Origin: Rostratula benghalensis
Taxonomy: Eukaryota > Chordata > Aves > Charadriiformes > Rostratulidae
Length of the DNA: 64,000 bases
NCBI GenBank assembly: GCA_013399305.1
Contig: VXAI01000065.1
Location: 3,782,052-3,846,051 of the forward strand
Direction of reading: 5' to 3'
Under the pieces are notes generated by a model. It saw only the letters and a program-made list of their open reading frames with translations. It did not search any database and was not told the DNA's origin. Made by a program: the position numbers and the translations under genes. This document shows, one piece after another, positions 23,876 to 35,210 of this stretch. Position 1 is the stretch's first letter. Each line of letters begins with the position of its first letter.

Positions 23876-24868
23876 AAAATTAATCCTGAAGACTACATAT
23901 TTTTGTATGAAAATCATAGTGACTGTGAAACATTTGTGGAGAAAGTTAACTTTGCCTTCCTGGACCATGAAAGAAAACCCTATGAAGGGACTTTCATACA
24001 TCTCTGATGAAAGTACTGTGAAAAAGCGAATAATAAAAAGACATTGCACGTCTTACACTTCTAGTTCTGTTTTACCTCAGACCAGGAAGACCTAAAGATA
24101 AGTAAAACAGAACAACAAAGAACTGTAAGTAGCAGTTCCAAATAAAAACCCACCAAATCACTTGCATCACAAGTTCTGTGTTATACACAGAGTTGTGAAA
24201 GTTTGATGTGGTGATTTTGATTCTACTTACATAAAATGTATTTAGAAAGGCAAATTTCTTCAGTGTTATCACTACATTATGAATTTCCTCTAATAATACC
24301 CTGCTTGCTATTAAATTGAAACAAACTGATTTAAAGCCTCTGCAGCAAATCTTTTATTATCAATTTTCATGTAATTCCTCCTACTGGGAACTGAAGCTCT
24401 ATTTTGTATAATTATTTCAGGCATTTTATCTCTCGTAATACGAACTCCTGAACAGAAAGAAGAATTAAAACAATCTCTGCACTTTGTTTTCTCTCCTTTA
24501 GGACCTCAGAGTTCATTGTGATGTGTGTGTGCCTGATGTCTTTAGAAAAAATGCATTAAACTTTCCATAATTAATTTGCTCCCTTCTTTCCTTAGTTGCA
24601 AAGAAACCTGTCTCCGTGATATACCAGCTGTTTTTTGCTGATGATAAAAAGCATTTCATCTTCTAGGTCATATATCTCTTCTGAATTTGCCTAGTTTACC
24701 ACTTATGCAAACTAATGCCTAGTGTCTTAATACCTAGAAATTCTTCTGATTTCAGGAGGAAAATAAATCATGAAGATGAATCTCAGTTTCATTTATAAAG
24801 TGGTATTTTCGCTGCTTTATTGTTGTGAAGACAACCTTGTAAACATAGATTAACAATAGCCAGTTACA

Positions 24869-25275
24869 GAGTCACAGAATCACAGATTATCAAGTATTGG
24901 AAGGGACCTTGAAAGATCATCTAGTCCAATCCCCCTGCCAGAGCAGGAACACCTAGATCAGGTCACACAGGAACGCGTCCAGACGGGTTTTGAATGTCTC
25001 CAGAGAAGGAGACTCCACCACCTCTCTGGGCAGCCCCTTCCAGTGCTCCGTCACCCTCACCGTGAAGAAGTTTTTCCTCATATTTAAGTGGAACCTCCTG
25101 TGTTCCAGCTTGCACCCATTGCCCCTTGTCCTATCATAGGCCATCACTGAGAAGAGCCTGGCTCCATCCTCCTGACACTCACCCTTTACATATTTATAAA
25201 CATGAAGTAGGTCACCCCTCAGTCTCCTCTTCTCCAAGCTAAAGACAACCAGCTCCCTCAGTCAGTCCTCCTATG
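24869..25275 (-). mobile_element. CR1: CR1 LINE, 3' 400 bp, relatively young
   Basis: The reverse complement of the CR1 tail. The terminal ATTCTGTG-type repeat is near 24869-24890, followed on the plus strand by CAAGTATTGGAAGGGACC and CATCTAGTCCAATCC. The ORF2 stop lies at 24953-24955. The C-terminal ORF2 frame is intact for about 94 codons (24956-25237), with blocks such as [33 protein letters not shown] and a CDLI end. Truncation lies near 25275. The intact frame and close match to the copies at 1-972 and 4377-4734 point to a fairly recent insertion. Confidence 0.95.
24953..25237 (-). pseudogene. C-terminal remnant of CR1 ORF2
   Basis: About 94 codons without a stop, carrying the conserved CR1 C-terminal segment downstream of the reverse transcriptase: a basic start (EKRRLRGDL), [43 protein letters not shown], ending CDLI. 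No reverse-transcriptase or endonuclease domain is present. The frame is open because the insertion is young, not because it is a gene. Confidence 0.85.
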
Positions 25276-25582
25276 ATCAAATAAGTAAAAGCAAGCAAAT
25301 TTCACATCTGCATTAAAAGGCTGAGAGTGATGGTATGGTCACGTGCAAGAGGTAGTCTAGCATACAATGATCAGCAAACCTACTTGTACATTATATACCA
25401 TATTTTTGTATTTATCTTTCTCAAGATATCAGCAAAGATTTTCAGTAATGACTGCACCAAGATCAAGGATTCCTTTAAAAAGTCATTGGTAGAAGGTATT
25501 GGCTTCTTGGTAGCTGCTGTTTCTTACATTCCTCTCAGTGAAACTTCAGCTTTAAGTAGTAGGAAACTCACTCTTGCAAATG

Positions 25583-25603
25583 AAAAAAAAAAAAAAAAAA
25601 AAA
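25583..25603. repeat. A21 homopolymer
   Basis: Uninterrupted run of 21 A. Confidence 0.95.
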
Positions 25604-25858
25604 GGAACTTTTTCTATACCCTTTTAAAGTCCTTTAAAGATAATTGCAATTTTAGGATGTTAAACAGAAGTAATCTCATGCACTTAATGAACAAAGTTTC
25701 AGAATCTCATGCAGAAAAGGTTTGATTCAGGATTCTTAGTCTGGTTCCAGTTTGGTCTTCAGACTTGATATTCTCAGAAAAAGGACCATGTCATTATAGG
25801 ATGTGGGGTTGATTTTTCCTAAACACTTTCCAATTCAGTCTTGCATTCTCTCTCCCTC

Positions 25859-25884
25859 TTTTTTTTTTTTTTTTTTTTTTTTTT
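25859..25884. repeat. T26 homopolymer
   Basis: Uninterrupted run of 26 T, 255 bp after the A21 run and of opposite base. Confidence 0.95.
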
Positions 25885-28800
25885 CCTTTTCATTCTACAG
25901 CACTAACATAAGTACTGTTTTCTCTTGCACTTTTCTTTAAAACTGCCAGTTTTTCTGTAACGGCTGTCAATGACCTCAGGACTAAAAGTTACATATGACC
26001 TTTCCTGAGGTCAGAAATATCTGAGAGAACTTTAATACCAAAGTGGAAAACACTATGCAGTGCAAATCTCACTTCTTTGCAAGAGATCCACAGAGCCATT
26101 CAAAAAACTGCTGATAGCATGCATTCATCTGCTGCAGATTAAATAGGCTTAGTTTTCAGTAAGTGTCATGGAGAGATGTAATTATGACTCCTATCTGTTC
26201 ACTCCCAGTATACACATTTATGCTACTTGAGCCAGAAAAGCTCACAGCAATAGTTGGTCATTATCTCCTCCCTGAACTACATCACTGAATGCAAGAAACA
26301 TCCGGAGGAAAAGCCTATCGAAATATCCAAATGACAGACAGCTGTCAGTGTTTAAAAAAAAGCCAATGCAGCCATCAACTAGAGAGACCTGGACACTGAG
26401 GAATCTCTGGGCTCTGGGCTTAGTTTTCTTAAGTAACTCTTGATTACACCTTTTCAACTAAATTCGTATATGTTTTTAGAGCTATAGTAGGTACCTGCCA
26501 TAAATGTACTCATGTGGCAAAACTTCCACCAGCATCAGTTTCGGACACTATTAAAGAAGACTTAATGTTGGCTCAATGGTGAAGGAGACTTGGTCTAATA
26601 TGAAAAGATAACATCCCAGAGCAAAACAAAAAGCAAAACTACAAAACCTTGTGATACCCAAAGGGATGGGCAACAGCGCGGTTCAGGGCACAGAGAGCGG
26701 TGTAACTTAATCCCTGGGAAAGCCATGGCAAACTAGGATAGATTGATTTTTGAGGAGATTCATGCCTGCTTGTGAGGGGCTTGTTTTCTGAATTCAAACA
26801 CAGCTGAGCAGACTTTGGAACCTGACACTCCTACAGTAGAAGTAACACCTGTGCCATGCCTACTTTAGGTGGGAAGTCCTCTTTATCATCAGTGTCACCC
26901 AAACCCACCATTTTTAAGCAAATATGGCTTTGATTAACATCTACCACATAACAATCCATTTGCCTTTCGTTTAGCTACAACAGGAATGTAAATGGAGCAA
27001 AAATCCTTTGGAAGGACTGAGTGGAGTAGAACAGGATTGCTTTATAGAGTAATCGGTTTCCCTTGGGTATTTCTTGCACTTGTCTTCTGCAGTCTTTTTG
27101 CAAGCACAGGATGGAGATCAGGCAGACCCTTGAAGATCACCGGCACTAAATCAGGCAACACATCAAGATGCCTGTACAAGTAAGGCATTTTGGGACTGAA
27201 CTCATAATTTCTAAGAGCAAATACATTAGGATTTTATAAGCTCAAAAAGGCTTGTGAGAGTAATAATCCATAAAGCCTATTAAGCTATTAAGGTAACCAA
27301 ATAAAGCATCTGCATTTTGATCTGTCTCCAATCTAAACGCTCAGCATGAAGCTTTCTTAGTGATATAAAGAAGGCTGAAGAAATTATTCTCCAAAAGACA
27401 ATTTTCTATGTTTCAGCTTCTGTTAGAAAAGAATCCAGAAACTTCTTCCACTTTTACAACATCTTATAGCAGTGTAATGCTTTCAATATTTGAAAATGTC
27501 TTCTCTATTAAAAGGATTTTTCATTCTTTAAGACAAAGAATAAAATACACTGGTTCTTCTAGCCTATTTATATTTTTACACGTTTGCACTGTTTTACCTG
27601 CTGTAAAATCCATCAGCCACGTGACTCCCATAGCAATCTCTGCTCTGCTTACTAATTGTTACTATTACTCCACACTATTGGCTGGATGTTCCCCACAGCA
27701 TTTGTTCCTTTTTTCATCCTTTTCACTTTCATTCAGAATCAGCTTAAAGACAAATTTCATGACAGGCTAGTTCATGACCTATCAAAATTAAATTAAATGG
27801 ATCTTTTTAGCTAATGTTCTTTGGAGGATGCCATTTTGCACCCTAGATATTTTGTTCTTAACTTAGGCAAGTGATAAGGCTCTTTGACTTTATATTATTC
27901 TGGTATGTCAAGCAGGGCCAAACACATGGCTATAGGTACCTTACCATACTTTTCTTGAAATTTTTTATTTAGTGTCATGTGCTAACATCACAAGCAATAA
28001 TCTTAGCTTTTCTGCATAAGACAATAGGTGCACATTTGCTACCTTCACCAGTAGTCCAATTTATATTGTGAAATAAGCTTTCATCCTTCCAAATGAAAAT
28101 GGTTTACAGTCTTAGTTTTATAATTGTGGAATTGTGTTCTCAGATGTGAGATTTCATACACATATCTTGAAATAATCAAATGACAGGAAAAATGGTAATG
28201 TGTTCATCACAGTCTGCAGCAGCATTCACCAATTATTCCAATAGTAGTTGAAGAAATATGATAGGTATTTGTCATCCCCAAAACTTTTAGATTCACAGAA
28301 AAGCCATTCTTATGTCTGTCTAGGCAAAGTGTTTAAATTGAAACTATTCAATAAGATAATGTATTGTTTTTTACTTAATTGCAAAGTCCCCATTTTGACA
28401 TATATTTCTTTACATTTTGTTTATTTTTAACTCTCCTTCCTTTTCCAGCCCTGCAAAAGTTTTTCTTCCGAGACTATGTACAATTATAATACAAAAATAA
28501 AGACTAGAAAGGCTTTACAGATAAGCCAAGAAAATAACACTGATTGTGATAGGAAAATAAAGATTAGTCTGTTTCCATGGTAAAATATAACTACTATATT
28601 AGACATGGGAACTGCAGTAATTAACAGAACTGGAGCAAAGACATCTTCTGCCTGAGTTCTACAACAGGCCAGAGTTGATCTTCATATGTAATGCTGATTG
28701 TATTATTTTTACCATTTACTTTTTTTCATGCCAGGTGATATTTACTTAGCACACACCATGACAAATGAAGAATGTGTGACAAAGTCTTGGATGAAGCAAA

Positions 28801-28893
28801 ATGGTGGCTCAGAAAGTTTATCTGGAGGATGAATTGGGAGGACACAGAAATATTCACTTCATCGTGTTTAACATTTTAAATTTAAATTTAAAT
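25885..28893. other. Unique sequence, no gene recognised
   Basis: The 120-codon plus frame at 27408-27770 is serine- and phenylalanine-rich, without a recognisable domain. No repeats of note. Confidence 0.5.
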
Positions 28894-28990
28894 GTGACCT
28901 GATCTAGGTGTTCCTGATCTGGCAGGGGGATTGGACTAGATGATCTTTCAAGGTCCCTTCCAGTCCCTGATAGTCTGTGATTCTGTGATT
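28894..28990 (+). mobile_element. CR1: CR1 3'-end fragment, about 97 bp
   Basis: It starts at TGTGACCTGATCTAG (the end of ORF2), then the 3' UTR through CTTTCAAGGTCCCTTCCAG, and ends in CTGTGATTCTGTGATT. It is extremely 5'-truncated. It sits directly after an AT-rich TTTAAA repeat (28873-28893), a plausible insertion target. Confidence 0.92.
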
Positions 28991-31900
28991 TTAATTTTCA
29001 CTGAATGACATTTATTATCTGAGCAACTGAGAACTATTCAGAGTAAGTGGGCATGGTGAGCTTGGATTTCTAGAGAATATATTAAAAGCACTTGTGAAGG
29101 GTACAATTAGATGATTATTACATTATTCCTCCACTTATTCAGATACAGGTACTCCAGGTTTAGTGACACAAAATTAATACCAATATTTTTACAGTGTAAG
29201 TTAAAATAAAGTACCCTTATCTCAACACCAAACGTTTGCCTTGTTCAGTCAGATGGCTTGCAGGAGGAAAGATTATAACATTCAGTCATTTCATTTATAC
29301 TAAGCCTCATGTAAATAACTGTAGTGATTGTGTATTTATTTTGCAAAATATTTTTCAAAAAGTGGACTGAAACCACCAGGCCTGGTCCTGAAGCATTAAA
29401 AAAAAATTCTACTTATTTTAATGCCTGAAGTTCTCTCTGTCCATCAAAGAAAATCACTTTATTTACCACTGAAATATCTCTGGCTGAAAGGCTGCTACAG
29501 ATCACTGTAAAATTACACAAAAATTTGAGACATGGAGAGGCCAAAAAACTGCTTGGGAAAATTAAGGGACAGGGGCTATTTGGTCTATTTTAAATATTTA
29601 TTGAGCAGCATAACATTTTTCTTCACTGTGGTAGTACATTGCCATATGGCTATGTTGCACCTGAATTTAGCACATCTCTCAAGTGAAGTACTCTACATGT
29701 ATTTTACAGTATTCCTCACTGGAATCTTACTCCAGATAACATGGCACGGCAGCTGCTCCTTCCAACATTTTAATATTAAGACTTTTATATAAATCCCACA
29801 AAAGCTAAACCAAATCTCAACAGAGGCCAAACATTTCCATGCTATTATTAGAGAGGCTTCTCCCCTTGCTCTGTACTGTTTCTCATAGTATCCCTGCTAC
29901 AGCTACACAGTACCAAAGGCAGGAGTCCCATTGCTGTTGTCACCTGTCCTACAACTTAATACAATGAATGCTTGTACAAATCAGCAGATTAGACTAACAT
30001 ATCAGAAGTTTTGCTTGGGCACTTGCACTGCAGTTGACTATAAACCACTGAAGTGAGAACAAGAGCAGTCCCCTGTGGATTACTCAGAATTCGAAGCAAA
30101 CACAGACCTGCTGCATTTCCACAGATGATAAGCACTGAAGGGGAATAACAGGGTCAGCAGGGAAGACTGCAAGCTGTCCTTACCGTTCCTTGAAGGATCC
30201 ACAGAAATGCTGATGACATTTCATTTCCATTTGAGTCTGGAATTTGCTGTGTCTAACAAGTTAGATAAATAAATTCTAAGTAATTTTGCATAAATGTCTT
30301 TGCTTCAAATGGAATAAAATTAGTAGTGGACATAAGTTGCATTTAAATAGAAGATCATTAGGATATCCAAATCACTTTTACCAGAGGTGCTTTGCAATCA
30401 GCTTACATTAGATGTGCTGTCTCCCATGCAAATAGCAAGGATAAGCAGGATCTGGCATTTGATCAGACAAATTTGTGACAACTCATTCCTCCCTGTAAGC
30501 TGTTGGGACACAGCTGGGACATAACTTTCTCTGACAGGAGACAGAGAACAAGACCTTGCTTGCATTTCTTCTATAAGAACAAGCACTTCATTCATCCCAA
30601 CACTTCCTGATTGCAGTAATGTAGTTTTCCGGGTGCTCCAGCATTTTTCTCTTAAAGGCCTCAGAACTCTTTCATACACTTTTTTAAGAAGAAAAGCTAT
30701 TCCCACACTATGTATCAGAATATCCATTCCTTACAGCCTTATGGAACTAGAGTTCTCTGCTGAAAGATAATGGAGCTTAATCCTAGCTCCATAATAAGAA
30801 AGGTCTCTCCCCCTCAATACATTCACATTTTTGTTTAAACAACATTAATTCCCAAGTTTACTTGGATGTCAGAAATTTGGCACCAGAGGAACTCCATTCA
30901 CCTCAGTAAAGCAACTCCAGATCTCCCATGTGATTATTACAGAATAGTACAGAATTTGGCTCAGTATGCTATATCGTACTAAGATGTTCTTTAAAGAGTG
31001 GTTCTTTACTTGCTAATCTATGTATTTTGGTCAGAGCTGTTTCTGAGTGAAGGCTGAGTCCTGGATTTATCACCCAGCCAAAGCCCTAAGGAGGCTGCAA
31101 GAAGTACAACATGTAGTGCTTTGTACCACTGCTTTACAGAATACAAATAGCTCTAGAGGATCTGACACAATCTTTGGAAGTTCTAGCATTTGCTTTGTTT
31201 TGGAGAGGTAAGTGGTCTCAGTTATGCCCTATGAGGAACAACTGGAAAGAAATGAGTCCTAACAAAGAAGGTGCCGACTCTTGAGCCAGATTTATGTTCA
31301 GTTTCCCTCTTTCCAGGCAGAAGATGGAATTACATTCTTTATACGGCTGCTGCATTTTTGGTTTAAATGCTGGTACAGACCCACACAGCACCGACTAGTT
31401 CTGCTGAATCCCGTACATCCTATTACTTCTTAACTTCAATGACCAAAGGCAGGGGCAGATCTTGCCTTACAAGGACGAGGGCAAGAAATGGTCCTACAAG
31501 CTACTGAAAGTTCCCATGTCTCAGTTTGGAAATATCTAAGCAGACACTGAGGTAGAATTTGTATATGAATTTATTTAATNAAAAGGAAAAATATTATTGA
31601 TCCAGTGATAGGCATTAGTATGTGTAGCAACGTTTATATTCCTGTAAGGCAGGAGTTGATCTAAACTCATCTTTATTTGCCAATAAATGGCAGGTTTAAA
31701 AATGTTTTCAAGCTATTGGTTCTATTTCTGCAAGGATAACGGTGACGTAAAGTAGGAGGATTTCAGCGTTATTGAGAGCTTTATTGTTTATTAAGACGGG
31801 TAAGACCTGGATAACCTTGGCAGTCCTTGCAGAGGTGGAGAAGGAAAGATTACTGAGATTCTTAAAAGTGCTTCTTGTGATATATCCAGCAAAAGATAGT

Positions 31901-34900
31901 AAAATATCAGGATTGAGGTAATACTGGTAATGTGAGCTGAAGCTATAAACAACTTCACTTTCTGCCTGGAACTGGCATACTCTTTTCCCTCTCTGCAGTC
32001 TCTGCAGCCACACAGAACGCTCACACTTCTCCAGATGCTGAAAACTGTTGGGTCTGTTCTGAAACTGAGAATCTGATTAAGTGTATCTTTGATGTGACTA
32101 AAATGTGTGCTTGAGAACCTTTGTGAAGTAGGTCCTTGGTGAATACTGTGGCTTTCTGATTAGCCACAGAAAATATGAAAAGAGCAAGAGCAACCTGCCA
32201 AGTAATAAATTTATCTTTTCTGTGATGATCTCCCTTCTAGCGAGGGCTGTAGCATCGCTGTACATTTAGGACAAACTACAGAGTTTTAAATTCCTACAAA
32301 TAAGCACTACTTACTCACACCAGTCAGTCAATAGATTAAGAAGTATTCTTGGTACACCCTCTGATGTACTCTATAGCTGTTTGTTTGCCCATACGCAAAA
32401 TGAAGATAACAATACAGACTTTTGGGGAAGTGACTGGCCAGTCATACATGGAAAATTCAATGGACAGCTAAATAATTTGGTTCAATTATCCAGTACCTTC
32501 ACTATTCCCTTGTCAATTTATATTTCTGTTTCCATCTGTTTCTAGTTAAATCCCATGCATCTTGAGCAATAGTTTTGGTTGGTGATAAAAACAAACATTT
32601 GAAGAGCTATTCTTTCTGCTTTTTATTGTTGAATAGATAAATTTGAACAAGAAATTCAAAGTACATCTTGGTCTAACCTTAAATCCTACATAACAGAAAC
32701 ATTTGCTTTTGATTTTATGAAATTTACAAAACAAAACATCCTTTCTACACTGTACTGAGAGTCTGCCTCACAGTAAGCAGGTATCAACATGTTAACCTGT
32801 TACAAGCAGGGACCAAATCAATGTAAGCAGAATCATCAGCAGAGTGATGAAGTAAATGTGCAAAACCTTCCTTTTTCGGGTCCCACTGCTACCACCAATA
32901 CACTTTCCCTTTAATTCTCTACGAGGTGAGAATGTGAGTGGAGTAAAAGGGAAGACTCATGATGACCTGGGTCAGGTCCACCTGAAAACTCTTCTCTGAT
33001 GTACTTTGCTCCACTGATCTAGATGGGTGCTTGTGTCAACAAGTCTCTGTCAGTCACCCAGGCATTTTATGCTGTTTACAAGGGAGGTCTCAGCTCCTAC
33101 ACTTTCTTATTCATTCCTTGGCCAGAACACTATTATTTGGATAATGGCAAAATCCATCAAAAAATAAGCAATCCCTTCCAGTCAAAATGAAGCGATGAAC
33201 TTGTTTTCTCTGGAATCAACACTACGATATCTACTCATTGCAATAGGGATGCACCCCTAGAGTTGATGTTGTTCTTTACCCTTCTGAAAATCCAGCAAAA
33301 GAGCAGGATCTTGCCCCTCTAGTGTGCACTTGCTGCTGCTGCTTCTAAAGTCTTGGAATTAAATGAGAATAAATTCCTAATAAAATCTTATTGACAAACT
33401 GGAAGGAGTTCTCACATTCAACAGCCTGTGAGGGCCAATGCAGCATTTTTAAGTTTTGTGAATCTCAGATTTAGTAGAAGTTATGTATCCATTCTTTTAG
33501 AGGTCTTGATCTTTGTTGCTTACACAGTTAATGATCAATCAGGGAGATGAATCCACAGTAAATATCCCAGTTTAACTCAACTTCCATAGTTTTCACTGGA
33601 GTGATCACTGAAAGTGTGGACATCATTAGAGTTCCAACCACTTTAAGGTACCACTAGTCACCACAACAATAGCACTATCAACACATAAGCAGTTCTTGTA
33701 TGGACCTATCTTTTCACAGAGGTTGCAGACATTATGAGATGAGAGAGGTCTGTTGACTTTGTATTAACATTGGTGGAGATAGCTGAAATTTTCTTTGTTG
33801 TGCAGGAGGCCAGATGGTTGAAATAACAGGTTCTAAATTCAAGATCTGTTCTGTTCTTGCTTAGTTGAAACTTTCTACTAGATCTGATGTTGCTGTACCA
33901 GCATTTTCCATGCTTGCTGTTCAATGACTAAAATGCATGTGTATTGTCACGGGTGTTTCTTGCTCTGCAGAATGTGGTTATACTTACAGGTGCATACATA
34001 GTTCATCTTCCAATTGTTTGACTGGTTCTTGGCTTTATTTACTGAGTTCAAGTCAAGGAGGCTGAAAATATTGTGCAAGGCAAAACGAAGCCTTAACGTA
34101 CACAATCCATGAATTTTCTTTGTTCTACCAAACCTACAGAGAAAGACTGGTTCAAAAGGTTTGTTTTCTTCTCGTTGTTATATAGCCTTCCCATCCATTG
34201 TATTTCTCCTTGATTCCAGTACCACTCAATAGAAAGTCTTCCATTGCACCAACTGCAATGGAATGGAGAAGTTTTTATTTTGGTTTCAGTTTGTTTTGTT
34301 TGAGTACATATTTTCTCCATTCTTCAAAAATAATGTAAGGCAGGCTGGCTTCCAGCTTTTTTTCACCTGTCTTTTGTCATCTTGTGATTTGTTGGACTTC
34401 ATGAAGAATGTTGTGGCTTAAATGCCACATTTGACAGTATAAGTCATTTGACTGAAGAGCCCTCTGTATTATCAAGGCACTGGATATCAGTCCATGTCCT
34501 CTGCTTTCGTCATAATACGGCTCTTACTGTGCAGATAAGGTGGCCAGGCTGACAACACTGACTGCAGAGTGTTCTTTTATGAAAACAGTGCAGATGTTCT
34601 CCATCAGACATGAAAAGGTCAAAGAAAGCAACGAAATGTTCCCTTAAAAGACACATACTCGGGCCTTAGTATTTTACACTCAAATTGTTTTGTGACTTAA
34701 TGAAAAAGGGAGCAAATGAGTAAACAGATGAGTTCAGCTTTTTGTTGTTGTTTTTTACCATTTGTAAAGCTTCCAAAGCATTTTTTAAGACCTAATTTAC
34801 AGTCTTTCAAAAAGTACATGTTGGCTAAGAAATACACGTCAGCAGCAACAGCCTATGAGAAGATAATGGGAAAAAACCTACCATTCTGTGCAAGCCATCT

Positions 34901-35060
34901 GCCTTTATATATTTACTGGGGCAGAAACCTGCAAATCAAGGTATATTGTCCCTGTCTCACTTCCTAAGCGTTTTAACTCCCTTCAGTACCTATGAAGCCA
35001 AACTGATGGCCAAGCAAATCTTGTATTCTTGTTTTCTTAAAACATTGTTAACATAACAGA
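28991..35060. other. Unique sequence, no gene recognised; one N at 31580
   Basis: No recognisable gene. The single undetermined base at 31580 sits in an A/T run. Open frames of up to 109 codons (30398-30727, minus) have no recognisable domain. Confidence 0.5.
32370..32416 (+). mobile_element. Possible MIR-like SINE scrap
   Basis: GCCCATACGCAAAATGAAG followed by ATAACAATACAGAC resembles the MIR block around CTCATCTGTAAAATGGGGA and its following ATAATAATA. About 45 bp, weak. Confidence 0.25.
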
Positions 35061-35210
35061 GAAGGAGTCTCCTTCTCTGGAGACATTCAAATCCCGTCTG
35101 GACGCGTTTCTGTGTGGCTGGATCTAGGTGTTCCTGCTCTGGCAGGGTGGTTGGACTAGATGATCTTTCAAGGTCCCTTCCAATCCCTGATAGTCTGTGA
35201 TTCTGTGATT
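35061..35210 (+). mobile_element. CR1: CR1 3'-end fragment, about 150 bp
   Basis: It starts within the ORF2 block GGAGTCTCCTTCTCTGGAG, runs to the ORF2 stop (TGGATCTAG) and on through the 3' UTR to CTGTGATTCTGTGATTT. Same tail as the 28894-28990 copy. Confidence 0.93.

Noticed and set aside
31210..31260. CCCTATGAGGAACAACTGGA resembling an ancient L3/CR1 segment
   Set aside because: Too short, with no supporting flanking similarity.
33980..34030. Donor-like CCT/GTAAGTAT on minus after an open stretch
   Set aside because: No acceptor of reasonable quality upstream.
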